This document shows, in pieces, positions 21,801 to 31,605 of a stretch of DNA of 64,000 bases. Origin of the DNA: Symsagittifera roscoffensis (taxonomy: Eukaryota > Xenacoelomorpha > Acoela > Convolutidae); assembly GCF_963678635.1 (NCBI RefSeq), contig NC_087063.1:69292727-69356726 (forward strand). The letters are read 5' to 3'. How positions within the stretch are numbered: position 1 is the first letter of the stretch; each line of letters begins with the position of its first letter. Under the pieces are notes generated by a model that searched no databases, had not been told where the DNA came from, and saw nothing but the letters and a program-made list of their open reading frames with translations. A program made the position numbers and the translations under genes.

Positions 21801-24650
21801 GAATGGATCTCGAAGGCACATCAGGCCACGGGCAAGCGAGTGACAAGTGATCCATTGGAAAGGAACAAGACGAGGAACACCTCCCGGACGTGGTGGGTGG
21901 CTCTTGAAACATTGAAAGAAATGGAGGACTGCTGGAAGAAGTTGGACAGTGGAGTAGCTCGCAAGCGACGTAATTGGGCCACCCAGCAAAAGGCCGAGGT
22001 TAATAGAATAGAAATGGCAAATCATCTGAAGAGGTCCTGGCAGAGTTTGTTGAAGGATCATTTTGAAGAAGCAATGAGGACACCCTCATCAGCACCACCA
22101 TTAATGGCGAATCCCTTCGTTAGAACTGCAGGACAATTAATGTTCACCTGGAGTCTGGTGGGGATAGAGTTGGAAACACTGACCTCGTATGACAGGCTGA
22201 AGTTGGGAAGCAAGAAGCTAGAGATGTATCAGGCACTGATGCAACACGTAGCCAGGGACAACTCAGGCTTGAGCCTGGCCAGAAGAAAGGATGCCACGTG
22301 TTTCTTGAGATGGATAATGTCGATGATGTCTGATAGCACCATCCTGGCATGCCAACAGAGAGCAAGCGCAAGCAAAACCATGGAAAAAAGAGTCTCAACG
22401 GTCATCTTGAACGTGTATCAGAGCACAGGAATAGAAAAGGAAGAGGGTTCCAGACTATCCCTAGAGAACCATAGGAAGCTAGACGAGGTACGGAGGTTTT
22501 ATAATAAGAAGTTCGAAGAAGAACATGATGTTCACCGTAACCTGGCCTCGTCAGAGCAGTACTCGAGAATCAGCGAGAAGGGGGAATACCAATATGTGTC
22601 TGGAGTGATGGGAATGGCCTACAACCCCTTCTTAGACTCGGAAGCTGGAGGCGCCCACAGGAACCATGAGGTAGCGGAGCTACTGAAGTTTTGGACAGAA
22701 AGAATAATGGAAATAGACGCGGTGGAAAAAGAGGGGCCGAGCCTGGGCCTGATTCTTGAGAAAACACCAGAGGTGGTGAGCATACCACGTTCAGACAAGA
22801 GAGTTGAAGTGAACATGGGCGATGGAAATGGCTTGTTAACCACGAACTTGGGAGTGGTATGGAAACTATTAAGACCCTCCTGGTGTCCACATCCCCACGC
22901 GAGTCTGATCGAGGAAACCACCGAGCGAGTGAGGTTAGCACCAACGGAAGATGAAGATCTGGCAAAGTTGAGTGTGCTGCATAAGCTAATTTCACCTCAG
23001 ATGCAAGAGCCAGGCGAAAAGACTAGTAATCCCGGGTCAGCAAAGAAATTAGAGCCGGGTAGCTGTCTGGATTCGACGTGTGGAAACGGAGAGCACACCT
23101 GCGATGGACGGTCATGCGTTAGAATACTGTCATTTCAAAAAGAAGACCTGGTCACTTGGTTCGAAGACATAACAGAAAGGGAGAAAAGTGAAGTGCAAAT
23201 AGTAGCGGAGTGTTACGCGAGAACCACGGTGAATATAGCGACAGCTCTCGGATTCTTCTCGAGAATGTGTAGTCTGCAGTCACTGGAAAGACTAGAATCT
23301 GAACATCATTTAGTGACGGCGTTGAGCGTAGAATCATGGCCTGGGGTGTTGCAGGTGACTCAAAAACACATCCGGAGCTGGAAGGTTGGTCTCGAGGCGG
23401 AAATGGGATTTCCCATGAGCGAAGCTTATGGCTTGCCATTGAACGCGAAATCGCTGATAGGGTCAATGATGGCCAACTTGTGCGGAAGTCACTACCCACT
23501 GCACATGGTGATGGTGGAAGCATCCAGCCAGAGAGTACTGGTGGACAAGGCCTTCTCAGTGCCCAAGTGCGTGAGGTTGGCTCGGATATCGCATCACTCG
23601 CACAAGTTGTTGAGAAAAATCAGGGGGACAGTACCAAAAGAATTGAGAGATGACTTGAGTGAAATCTGGGGAGAAGAACTTTTGAAGTTGGAGAGAGAGA
23701 ACACAAGCGATCACGAGAGACAAAACGTGATCGGAAAACCTGTGGGAAGTGCTCCAAACCTGGAAGATAACGACACGATGCATGAGAAAATGATGGAGCT
23801 TGAGCCTCTCTTGGAAGCCTCGGGGGAGCGTAACCTCAGGAGCATTGAAATCACCCATGGAGAATGCCCATGCCACTGTTTAGCGCAAACGGTGTGGTAT
23901 CCAGATCACAAGAACCTTTGCCTGGTGTGGGATATGGAAGAAATCCGGTCGATCGGACTACCGGATCACCGACAGAAGGTGACGATCTTGGTAGTGAGTA
24001 CGATCTTGGCTCTGAGATGGATAGAAGAGAATATAACGAAGTATCGGGAAGCGGGGACGCCAACGGCAGAGTCAATATACGCGATAGACTACAGTAGGAG
24101 ACTCGAGTTGTTTGAGACTGCGTGCAAGGTATTCGCCATACCAACGGAAGTCAGACATGTCTGGAGCCGTTTGAGGTACTTCCCATGGTTTCGGGCGACG
24201 CTGACGTCCTGGTTGTACATGACAACGAAAGATCACATGAGAAAACATCGAAAGGAGTATCGACAGTTCCAGGCCGAGATTGGGCCGGAAGCTTTCAAGA
24301 GACCCCTGTTAACCCATCGTAATGCAATCACGACAGGATGGAAGAGAGTGGGTAAAATGTCTAGAGACAATACCAAGGCGAGGGAATCGATACTAGAGGA
24401 GGATCTGGCGAAGAACGTGAGCTTGAGCCTGCACAACTCCTTTTGTTTGAACCGGGAATCTAGGGTGAAGGCACTACCCAACCAAGCAAAGAGGTTGCAA
24501 GAGCAAAGAGAATGGATGCGATCCTACGAGCAGCTGAAGGCTTGGGAGGAGATTGTGATTAGCTCCGATGATGAAGAGGAACTGTTGAGACAGTTCGCCG
24601 TATCTAGTACTTCAGGGTGCAGTACCTCCAAGGCGAAGAGTGCGAGATGA
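15810..24650 (+). CDS. Element A ORF4: 2946-aa protein with coiled coil and two SGNH/GDSL-hydrolase-like domains
   Basis: This giant cargo protein is larger than the element's Gag-Pol. A strongly heptad-like charged coiled coil covers about 137-226. Residues about 400-580 form an SGNH/GDSL hydrolase domain with all four signature positions: S409 in a GDS motif, G430, N458 in GTND, and D552/H555 in a DGIH motif. Residues about 825-1050 repeat the layout in altered form: S834 (GSD), G855, N885 (GMND) and H1039 (DDHP), probably a diverged second copy. A hydrophobic stretch lies near 1184-1226. A Cys/His cluster sits at C2419, C2424, H2429, C2431 and C2436. The C-terminal 1800 residues match nothing I recognise. 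SGNH enzymes are esterases or deacetylases. The listed start is a GTG with a stop four codons before the spacer's GTA; the first in-frame ATG is codon 29 (15894). The N-terminus may come from splicing. Confidence 0.85.
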   Translation: MPAALKKPTLDELYRRLRDLDYTQIDERMAVMLNAILQLEDQGECRESATEAVLMIGYTTEGISNQEQTRWLSWNVDGGVRGFDLARNPGLNNNTEYGAGEFPLPTRPTVRSTSQSSSRVPSMSQTQQTTEAYPDLGVLKKELEKTQKERNKANLDRDQAKLDREKVQLERDQAVNERDQALRLLEIQKAEHQQELRVRENAANRDQLRSELDRIEQRQRELDAQKGARPKERVVTSSRPESRMEVDEAPRARARFNLDREAREHMSEGLEVWIPNDATSSLRSLETQPIRPLMDVELPGYTPTSTSSDSQVSGASSRLRELGERLRQKSRESSARPELPPTWREQPVRSVVILSYKKNTEGRYHRHNRLDWSTEQKARRDCFHDAAWVQYLAPPRVPEGAVHLIVGDSLVRVLTRIRSHWQTGILSFAGAATPQMLATLDMLGMTKVYTVTLMVGTNDVSRGEARKITRLHDKVSCLLEELRIQMDPILLTICTVPYNMMFDQHALEMNEKVRNLNKVIRDIHRKSVLPVRLLDVAERMEKEGFPEDTSSDGIHFDRPRGAEWLNDVFQEHINALEADLLETAQFTLGPPPNPPFLASRALSGRLGPRVDTRDSSRSSQTRLQSATPMESEEVTSSTPPSSAISSVVVAESKRENKSMETARLRYPEKVKELDLESLECRQELAETLGIERVSHEDLNRHHCVDWLKAHEAHFSRAKLMETTDLTGIPTKAIMGPINYRPLKLLGSPGLIAEPPKHRTSIARIRLATPAQLNVVDKLLNPGGTGLPDAAYEGSKLAEDPRYGKPCGSTQLAKTLAVYDRADPAAARVVIVAGSDFEGTSPKLFWPETLIYSLPGAELNQMLTLVVAIKSEMPCEPELLLFAGMNDHLHAMGLLEQLKGDEIPTSRKIWEAIQALFAATNEVQENVVSRFGSKTKVVFTTSPGYANMPPALQFVYAVLILIAEGNEWRILMAAPNRELEPSNLRLRKSELAAAWADISHALRGFYGLADILIVLDEVLLLEISNFARQLKFSPVIGDDHPAISKLTASLWFRSMDVKITNSTSKSRGPSNERRNVAETEKQLGSMKYRLTQENGWWPFLTPRLENATNKTREELPPLVKQVWSFLEKQLELAETRDMTVARFVSAANEVTIGGFWREHAKGELKTRRDYEILKFLSPCWEKEFLAGIFGTTATIFGAFVQEILGMPISLLLALYLVYPRYLFNMGPAYMFSRGVETLRVDGYLALVLLTHGELVSFHRLMEYGEPLSMGRVHTSIETSSYKCAAGLKTLLVQYLMMQNRHMTGEDENPTSREEWKKTNRGMPLLTDLCLAMRSDPMGIIRGLEEVVTCIYGPAVTYAFPDPLVTTYRHSVTHLSLISILDGTALNWCQQEVLRGRMSNTVLFGKVKDAELMVYNFRGQMQCRMGGKREGPIEMYPKFWNLNPLTADGREILRIPAWKECFALVKRELETIMEKEILPATMPEFPIVRRMTLGMNSPLVVPSIMARMTTEEMQKDFTDGWDPLFIGYTAAVYFHTSEMKVNSWTTQAKKSRGSQPPGYEVRKVLRTLEKEGLENMLPIWDDGRMIVMEGHVALVDDMKFATRKYKAPYGLEQVEIRQEGTELDAAGQLHVALTEYKKLDPTTPSPLSVDTPGDKRSGPVEDRFKKILERRRHESEEERMDETLSEAGEDMEVGNTPEPGPSGEELTTQELLKDLSEENWADTATPPLIPSPRKDLELPLASETFNMGMILLSSEEREKNTFEGNRDIFLGSLKDDAWQEFLEEFNQEVGSETTLDKFKEELWDTVVRFGEPLLIGTGLDEKARKELLSKLVELRNSRSKTREEKCEDSSTRRQKTVDKMVDKVGTSNMIKSTNILKARAGGRQELEGVDGEVESVMVATTPSSRDVKTRKRKREVEGLGSPSVDAVSEGNLRETAPMVLARCKTAAYKSSSELRRPLEVEREIEVSTSSTSEEDFKPQKINVKRGSTNGQTWEVDVGKEWISKAHQATGKRVTSDPLERNKTRNTSRTWWVALETLKEMEDCWKKLDSGVARKRRNWATQQKAEVNRIEMANHLKRSWQSLLKDHFEEAMRTPSSAPPLMANPFVRTAGQLMFTWSLVGIELETLTSYDRLKLGSKKLEMYQALMQHVARDNSGLSLARRKDATCFLRWIMSMMSDSTILACQQRASASKTMEKRVSTVILNVYQSTGIEKEEGSRLSLENHRKLDEVRRFYNKKFEEEHDVHRNLASSEQYSRISEKGEYQYVSGVMGMAYNPFLDSEAGGAHRNHEVAELLKFWTERIMEIDAVEKEGPSLGLILEKTPEVVSIPRSDKRVEVNMGDGNGLLTTNLGVVWKLLRPSWCPHPHASLIEETTERVRLAPTEDEDLAKLSVLHKLISPQMQEPGEKTSNPGSAKKLEPGSCLDSTCGNGEHTCDGRSCVRILSFQKEDLVTWFEDITEREKSEVQIVAECYARTTVNIATALGFFSRMCSLQSLERLESEHHLVTALSVESWPGVLQVTQKHIRSWKVGLEAEMGFPMSEAYGLPLNAKSLIGSMMANLCGSHYPLHMVMVEASSQRVLVDKAFSVPKCVRLARISHHSHKLLRKIRGTVPKELRDDLSEIWGEELLKLERENTSDHERQNVIGKPVGSAPNLEDNDTMHEKMMELEPLLEASGERNLRSIEITHGECPCHCLAQTVWYPDHKNLCLVWDMEEIRSIGLPDHRQKVTILVVSTILALRWIEENITKYREAGTPTAESIYAIDYSRRLELFETACKVFAIPTEVRHVWSRLRYFPWFRATLTSWLYMTTKDHMRKHRKEYRQFQAEIGPEAFKRPLLTHRNAITTGWKRVGKMSRDNTKARESILEEDLAKNVSLSLHNSFCLNRESRVKALPNQAKRLQEQREWMRSYEQLKAWEEIVISSDDEEELLRQFAVSSTSGCSTSKAKSAR

Positions 24651-25078
24651 GCAGGTGGCTCGAATGGATCTTGAGTCTTGAGAGGGAAAGGGGGCTTGAG
24701 CGTGGATCCGGGTGAAACTTGGATTCACGAAAAAGAAGTTTTAACAAAGCAAATATTGTTATTAATATACTATATTTATTATATAAATCAAAATGCTGCA
24801 TGACAATTTCCTGATTGAATAGGACAAAAGAAATTTTAAATGATTGGCTTGGAAAGCAAGAATTCAAGGGTGCAGGTGTGTGCAGATTTTGATTGCTGTT
24901 TAGCGATAGTGTGAAAATTTTACATGGCTGTGAATTTTGGGGTGTAGATAAGCTTAAGTCTGCTGCAAACTTCTGTAAATGACCACTGGCACTGTATCTT
25001 GAGTAACACTCGGTTTTCTGGGACTCACTGGCAGAAGACAGCACGCGATGAGGACATCGATCTCGAGTCCGGGGAGTA
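24651..25078 (+). other. Element A 3' untranslated region
   Basis: This region holds a purine-rich run (GAGAGGGAAAGGGGG, about 24680) followed by about 100 bp of AT-rich sequence. No clear polypurine tract directly abuts the LTR; the last bases are CCGGGGAGTA. On the minus strand a 192-codon frame (25182-24604) crosses from the LTR through this region into the end of ORF4. Confidence 0.6.
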
Positions 25079-25983
25079 TGTGCCAGTCGGTCATATTCGG
25101 AAGTTCGACCTTGAGAGAAGCAAAAAACACTTAATTTTGGAGTGAAATTTAATTTTTCAAAATTTCGAATGGAACCTGTCATGCACGATTTTCTCGCGAT
25201 AACTGAAAATCAGAAAAGAGAAGTCAGAACAATCGAGTAACAATCGCGGGAAAATTGCTAGAAAAATCAGTGGGAAATTGCTATTCGCAATTTCAATAGC
25301 AATAATAGTCGAGAGTAGAGCTGTCCCATCTAAAACAGAGACGAGCGCATTCCCACGAACTGGATTGTTGTGATTGGAGTACTATTATTAACTGGACCAG
25401 AGTGAACCTTCGGTGGAAAGGTGGACAGCTAGAGTGTCCCAATGGTTCACGAGAACTTACAGTCTAGAGTAAACACTTGTTCTTGTTATTAAAACTGACT
25501 AACATTAAACTCATTTTAGTTACTTTATTAATTCTTGAGTTGCTTACCGACTTATTTACTTCCTGGTTCTTGAGCGTGCTACAATGTGAGTACTTAATTT
25601 AAATTCCTAGAGTGTGTTTTATAATTGTTATGTTGAGGTAAGGCGAGTTTTAGGTTGATCCATCTGAAATGGATCAAAGTACCACTGTCTAATAAAAAGT
25701 AACTTAACGGATTGTTCCAACCCGGTTTTTAACGGCGTTCATGTATTTTGGGTATCTAGAGACCTGAGTATGGGGACGTTATTAATTCTAGAGTGGGGGG
25801 ATATTTTAGTAGTAGCCTTTAAGCTGTAACGGGTCGTAGTCTCATGTCACAAGCGAACCGAATTGGCTCCGACTGATTTGAGGTACAAAAACACAAGAGA
25901 TAGTGTCCCTGACTCTTGAGCCAATGGTTATAGGGCCTATTTTTCTTAAGCCTCATGTGTGACTGCAGTAGACGAATGTTACA
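25079..25983 (+). repeat. Element A 3' LTR
   Basis: This is the 905-bp copy of 3241-4145, the same length, with about six substitutions counted by eye and no indels. The AATAAA hexamer is at 25691-25696. Confidence 0.95.
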
Positions 25984-26844
25984 ATGCGAGAGCACGAACA
26001 ATTTTTCCATGTGCCGAGGTTTTTTTCCAGCCAGTACTCCGGAAAAAAATGTGTGGTAGTGCACTCCCCTTAACTGTAAACACTACTTGCAGCGAAAAAA
26101 AAAATCAAATGCAAAAATCCACCAGCGCAAAATCATGAAGGAGAGTCGCAAAATTTGATGGCTATCAAAAGTCCATCAATTTCATCCAGGAACTATGAGA
26201 CTAATGAACGTGTGTTACGCAACTCAGCCTGCAGTCATTCTCTCATTCTTGTTTTTCATCTGATCTCGCCCGTAAAGTTATTTTGACAGGTGACAAAATG
26301 GGCTAACTATGATTAGTTTTAATTCAACTGAGACTTAGCCTCAGAGCAAGTTGATGAAACAATTGCTTCTGGGTTAAATCACGAATCATCTTTTTCTTCT
26401 GAACTCATATCAAAGAAGACAATGATATAGGTTAAGATATAAGCAGTTCTTTGAAGCCTCAGGATAAATATCTTCACTTGGAAATTGAAACCCCCGCCAA
26501 ATACCGACATGCAGAGTTAGAAATATTAGTGATTCAACGAAATATGAGAAAATCCGCACGCTTGACTACTGCAAGGATAAAAGTCAAAAAGCTCCTTTTT
26601 CCTTTCATCTTTCCATCCCAAGGATCTTAAAAATTGCTCTCCTTTCATCCAGTGGTTTGATCTCCACATGCTTTCAATGTAATAAAGAGAATGACAAAGA
26701 TGAATTCGGTAGAGCAGATTAAGTCCTGGCAAAAATTCTATTCATACGGTGCCTACAACCAAGTAGACGCTACGTTTTCAGCCGACAAAATGGTGAATCA
26801 AATCTTTGGAGCAATCACCATAAACCGTATCTTCATCACTAACC
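25984..26844. other. Spacer right of Element A
   Basis: AT-rich, no gene seen. The last 150 bp may belong to the eroded 5' part of the BEL/Pao relic that becomes readable at about 26845, but no frame is conserved enough to say. Confidence 0.4.
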
Positions 26845-27510
26845 GACGGTTATGGGTGTCTTCCTCATCACCAGTTGATTAACTCTAACAAGCCGGAAAA
26901 ATGGCCGCGCCCATATCCGAGCATCCAATTTTTTTTGTATCTTTACTCAGTAGAGCTCTTCTGGTAGTTCCAGACTTGCTTCAAAACCTTTTGGTCGTAA
27001 TAATAAACCTATTTCAGCGTCAATATGCTGTATCTGCTGATATCGAAGGAAAGTTTTTTCAGGTTGCTGTGCTTGGGCATGATCAACCACCACTCCGGTG
27101 AATGAGACAGGAAGATATCACAACCAAAATGGTAACATATGAACACACAAAACATACCTTCGGACCCCACATGTACTAATTTCGCTTTTCTAGGACTTGC
27201 TTGTTTCCGGGAACAGTTTCAGCCTTGATGCAAACTATCTATATGAACGATTACCTTGACTCGTTGGAATACCCTGAAGAAGCTTTGAAAATAAGTAAAG
27301 ACTTTTAAGAAATGATTAAAATGGGAGGTTTTAAGATGAAAAATTTTTTAAGCAAAGTAAATAGTATACAAAAGAGTCAAATACGTCAAGCGACAAAATA
27401 GTACAGGTCAAATAGGTCTTAGGCAGTAACGCTTCGCCTGAGCCCGGGAAATTTTGGGCATGTATGTTCATTTGTTTGACCAGAAGAGCCATCCACATAG
27501 TAGTCGAAAG
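26845..27510 (+). pseudogene. Decayed BEL/Pao reverse transcriptase
   Basis: Pieces of a BEL/Pao-type RT can be followed across several frames and stops: a LPHH segment followed by NKPEK at 26845-26910, a PDLLQN...ADIEGKFFQV segment at about 26970-27060, and a block at 27240-27320 with the catalytic motif and the TPEEA-like stretch after it. The YxDD active site reads YMND (27240-27251), so the key Asp is lost. Frame changes and stops make it clearly dead. It runs into integrase sequence at about 27440, the order expected for pol. Confidence 0.75.
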
Positions 27511-30500
27511 GTTAATCGCAAGGCGTTGAACCCCATCAATAGTCAGGTCTAACAATGGAACAAGTGTTGATGGCACCAATAAAGAGCTTCTTTCGGGAGT
27601 GGACACAACTGGCCTTCGCCCTTCTGCACATAAAAATACAGAAAGGAAACTTTACCCACCATTGTGGATCGTGTTAACGGCTTGCACCTTGTTGCAAGAA
27701 AATTTTTTACTCAATTCTCACACCTCTAAAACAGACCTGAAGAAGTTTTTAAGCTTTTTTCTGCAATGTGCAACAGTCTTTAAATGGGCGTCCTCTTACA
27801 AAGACTCTAAGTCCTAAGCAAAGACCCAAAGACCCAATTGATTCCTTCAGTCGCCACGGACAATCAATTCCACAACTGGAAGCGCTCCCTCCGTGCGCAA
27901 TCATATGCTACCTCGGCGTTACCTCCATTTTCTCCGCATTACTTCCGCGCGAAAACCTCCGCTACCTCCCTGCTAACTCCACTACCTCCGCTACTTCGGC
28001 GATACATCCGCGAGCAAACATCAGCGCGCAGTCTTATCTTAAGTTTAAACTATGGCAAAGATGCGATCGCCTGCTCACCACTCCTGACAACCACAACAAA
28101 AGAATTAAATGGTCCTCTGTTATGAGCCGCTCTGGTACTCAAGCCGGGTCCAAAATTTTTTCTGATTGAATTACGAATGAAAGCGTGAACTATTAAACAT
28201 AAAATCAACCGAACTCAAATTTGTGTGAACTCGAAAAGACAGATTTTTTTCCTGTGAGCTTTTTGTTTGCTGTGAATCATAGCTATTGAAATTGATAGAT
28301 TAATGGCTTATGTGTGCGTTTTGAAAGGTCATTTTTTGTACCTAAAAATCCCGAAAATTGCGACAAAAATTGTTTGTCCAAAGACTGTATTTATCCGATT
28401 GTTCACAGTATCAAAAAATGTCAGAATCAGTTTTTTTGCCTATCAACCGGTCTACCCTTAAACCACAACGAACCGAGTGGTAGTCATTGGCAGTGGAAAG
28501 GTTAATCGCAAGGCGTGGAACCCCATCAATAGTCAGGTCTGACAAGGGAACAAGTATTGTTGGCACAGAGAAAGATCTTCTTCCGTGAACTCGGGAGTGG
28601 ACTCAACTGGCCTTCGCCCTTTTGCACATAAAATACAGAAAGGAAACTGTACCCTCCATACTAGTGGACTCAACTGTACCCACCATCGTGGATCGTGGAA
28701 ACGGCTTGCACTTTGTTGCAAGAAAATTTTTTACTCAATTCTCACACCTCTAAAACAGACCTGAAGAAGTTTTTAAGCTTTTTTCTGCAATGTGCAACAG
28801 TCTTTAAATGGGCGTCCTCTTACAAAGACTCTTAGTCCTAAGCAAAGACCCAAAGACCCAATTGATTCCTTCAGTCGCCACGGACGATCAATTCCACAAC
28901 CGCAAGCGCTCCCTCCGCGCGCAATCATATGCTACCTCGGCGTTACCTCCATTTTCTCCGCGCGCAGTTGCGCTCAAATCCCGCAGTACCTCCGCGCAAA
29001 AACCTCCGCTACCTCCCTGCTAACTCCGCTACCTCCGCTACTTCCGCTATACATCCGCGAGCAAACATCCGCGCGCAGTCTTATCTTAAGTTTAAACTAT
29101 GGCAAAGATGCAGTCGCCTGCTCACCACTCCTGACAACCGCAACAAAAGAATTAAATCGTTATCTGTTATGAGTCGCTCTGGTACTCAATCTGGGCCCAA
29201 AATTTTTTCTGATTGAATTACGAATGAAAGCGTGAACTATTAAACATGAAATCTACCGAACTCAAATTTGTGTGACCTCGAAAAGACAGATTTTTTTTTC
29301 CTGTGAGCTTTTTTTTTGCTGTGAATCATAGCTACTGACATTTATAGATTAATGGTTTTTGTGTGCGTTTTGAAAGGTCAAATTTTGTACCTAAAAATCC
29401 CGAAAATTACGACAAAAATTGTTTGTCCAAAGACTGTAATTATCCGATTGTTCACAGTATCAAAAAATGTCAGAATCAGTTTTTTTGCCTATCAACCCGT
29501 CTACCCTTAAACCCGAACGAACCGAGTGGTAACCATTGGGAGTGGAAAGGTTAATCGCAACGCGTGGAACCCCATCAATAGTCAGGTCTGACAATGGAAC
29601 AAGTATTGTTGGCACAGAGAAAGAGCTTCTTCCGGGAGTGGACTCAACTGGCCTTCGCCCTTTTGCACATAAAAATACAGTAAGGAAACTGTACCCACCA
29701 TTGTGGATCGTGTTAACGGCTTGCACGTTGTTGCAAGAAAATTTTTAACTCAATTCTCACACCTCTAAACAGACCTGAAGAAGTTTTTATGCTTTTTTCT
29801 GCAATGTGCAACAGTCTTTAAATGGGCGTCCTCTTACAAAGACTCTAAGACCTAAGCAAAGACCCAAAGACCCAATTGATTCCTTCAGTCGCCACGGACG
29901 ATCAATTCCACAATCGGAAGCGCTCCCTCCGTGCGCAATCATATGCTACATCGGCGTTACCTCCAATTTCTCCGCGCGCAGTTGCGCGCAAACCCCCGCA
30001 TTACCTCCGCGCGAAAACCACCGCTACCTCCCTGCTAAATCCGCTACCTCCGCTACTTCCGCGTTACATCCGCGAGCAAACATCCGCGCGCAGTCTTATC
30101 TTAATTTTAAACTATGGCAAATATGCGATCGCCTGCTCACCACTCCTGTCAACCACAACAAAAGAATTAAATCGTCCTCTGCTATGAGTCGCTCTGGTGC
30201 TCAATCGGGGCCCAAAAGTTTTTCTGATTGAATTACGAATGAAAGCGTGAGCCATTAAACATAAAATTAACTGAACTCAAATTTGTGTGACCTCGAAAAG
30301 ACAGATTTTTTTCCTGTGAGCTTTTTTGTTTGCTGTGAATCATAGCTACTGACATTGATAGATTAATGGTTTATGTGTGCGTTTTGAAAGGTCATATTTT
30401 GTACCTAAAAATCCCGAAAATTACGACAAAATTGTTTCTACAAAGACTATATTTATCCGATTGTTCACAGTACCAAAAAATGTCAGAATCAGTTTTTTTG

Positions 30501-31605
30501 CGTATCAACCGGTCTACCCTTAAGCCCGAACCAACCGAGTGGTAGTCATTGGGAGTGGAAAAGTTAATCGCAAGGCGTGGAACCCCATCAATAGTCAGGT
30601 CTGACAATGGAACAAGTATTGTTGGCACAGAGAAAGATCTTCTTCCGTGCACTCAGGAGTGGACTCAACTGGCCTTCGCCCTTTTGCACATAAAATACAG
30701 AAAGGAAACTGTACCCTCCATACTAGTGGACTCAACTGTAAAAACCATCGTGGAAACGGCTTGCACTTTGTTGCAAGAAAGTTTTTTACTCAATTCTCAC
30801 ACCCCATCTCCTAAACAGACGTGAAGAAGTTTTTAAGCTTTTTCTGCAATGTGCAACAGTCTTTAAATGGGCGTCCTCTTACAAAGACTCTAAGTCCTAA
30901 GCAAAGACCCAAAGACCCAATTGATTCCTTCAACCGCCACGGACGATCAATTCCACAAACGCAAGCGCTCCCTCCGCGCGCAATCATATGCTACCTCGGC
31001 GTTACCTCCATTTTCTCCGCGCGCAGTTGCGCGCAAATCCCGCAGTACCTCCGCGCGAACGAAAACCTCCGCTACCTCCCTGCTAAATCCGCTACTTCCG
31101 CTACTTCCGCTACTTCCGCGTTACATCCGCGAGCAAACATCCGCGCGCAGTCTTATCTTAAGTTTAAACTATGGCAAAGATGCGATCGCCTGCTCTCCAA
31201 TCCTGACAACCGCAACAAAATAATTAAATCGTATTCTGTTATGATTCGTTCCGTTACTCAATCCGGGCCCGAAAATTTTTCTGATTGAATTACGAATGAA
31301 AGCGTGAACTATTTAAACATAAAATCAACCGAACTCAAATTTGTGTGACCTCGAAAAGACAGGGTTTTTTTGCTGTGAGCTTTTGTGTTTGCTGTGAATC
31401 ATAGCTACTGAAATTGATAGATTAATGTTTTATGTGTGCGTTTTGAAACGTCATATTTCGTACCTAAAAATCCCGAAATTTACGACAAAATTGATTGTCC
31501 AAAGACTGTATTTATCCGATTGTTCACAGTATCAAAAAATGTCAGAATCAGTTTTTTTGCCTATCAACCCGTCTACCCTTAAACCCGAATGAACCGAGTG
31601 GTAGA
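27440..31605 (+). repeat. Four-copy tandem array (about 1 kb units) grown from a BEL/Pao integrase fragment
   Basis: Units begin with GTTAATCGCAAGGCG at 27511, 28501, 29550 and 30563 and end near 31605 (lengths about 990, 1049, 1013 and 1043). Each starts inside an integrase core: an RSDNGT block (RSNNGT in unit 1, RSDKGT in unit 2) and, about 230 bp on, an LNGRPLT block typical of BEL/Pao integrase C-terminal regions. Between 27440 and 27510 the preceding TRRAIH segment is still attached to unit 1, so the array grew from one pol relic. Every unit then has a CTACCTCCG-rich microsatellite patch and about 450 bp of AT-rich tail ending CCGAGTGGTAG. Copies are highly similar to each other, so the amplification is recent compared with the decay of the RT. 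Short ORFs inside are not genes. Confidence 0.85.

Larger units (their letters stand above)
3241..25983 (+). mobile_element. Element A: giant (22.7 kb) Ty3/Gypsy LTR retrotransposon with macrodomain and SGNH-hydrolase cargo
   Basis: Two direct 905-bp LTRs (3241-4145 and 25079-25983), each beginning TG and ending CA, bracket four long plus-strand ORFs. The core is gag, protease, RT, RNase H and then integrase, the Ty3/Gypsy order. The LTRs differ at about six positions by eye, so the insertion is young and the long ORFs are intact. Typical Gypsy elements are 5-8 kb; about 10 kb of this one (ORF3 and ORF4) is cargo unrelated to the replication core. The internal DNA is clearly richer in G and C than its AT-rich flanks. 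A decayed gag of a related element lies at 34.8 kb, so the family has been in this genome for some time. Confidence 0.95.

Noticed and set aside
27768-31288. Repeated ORFs of about 100-155 codons in the tandem array
   Set aside because: They arise from the CTACCTCCG-rich patch and the truncated integrase piece of each repeat unit; frames and ends differ between units.
27511-31605. Possibility of a CRISPR array
   Set aside because: Units are about 1 kb with near-identical full length, not short repeats with unique spacers, and the context is eukaryotic.
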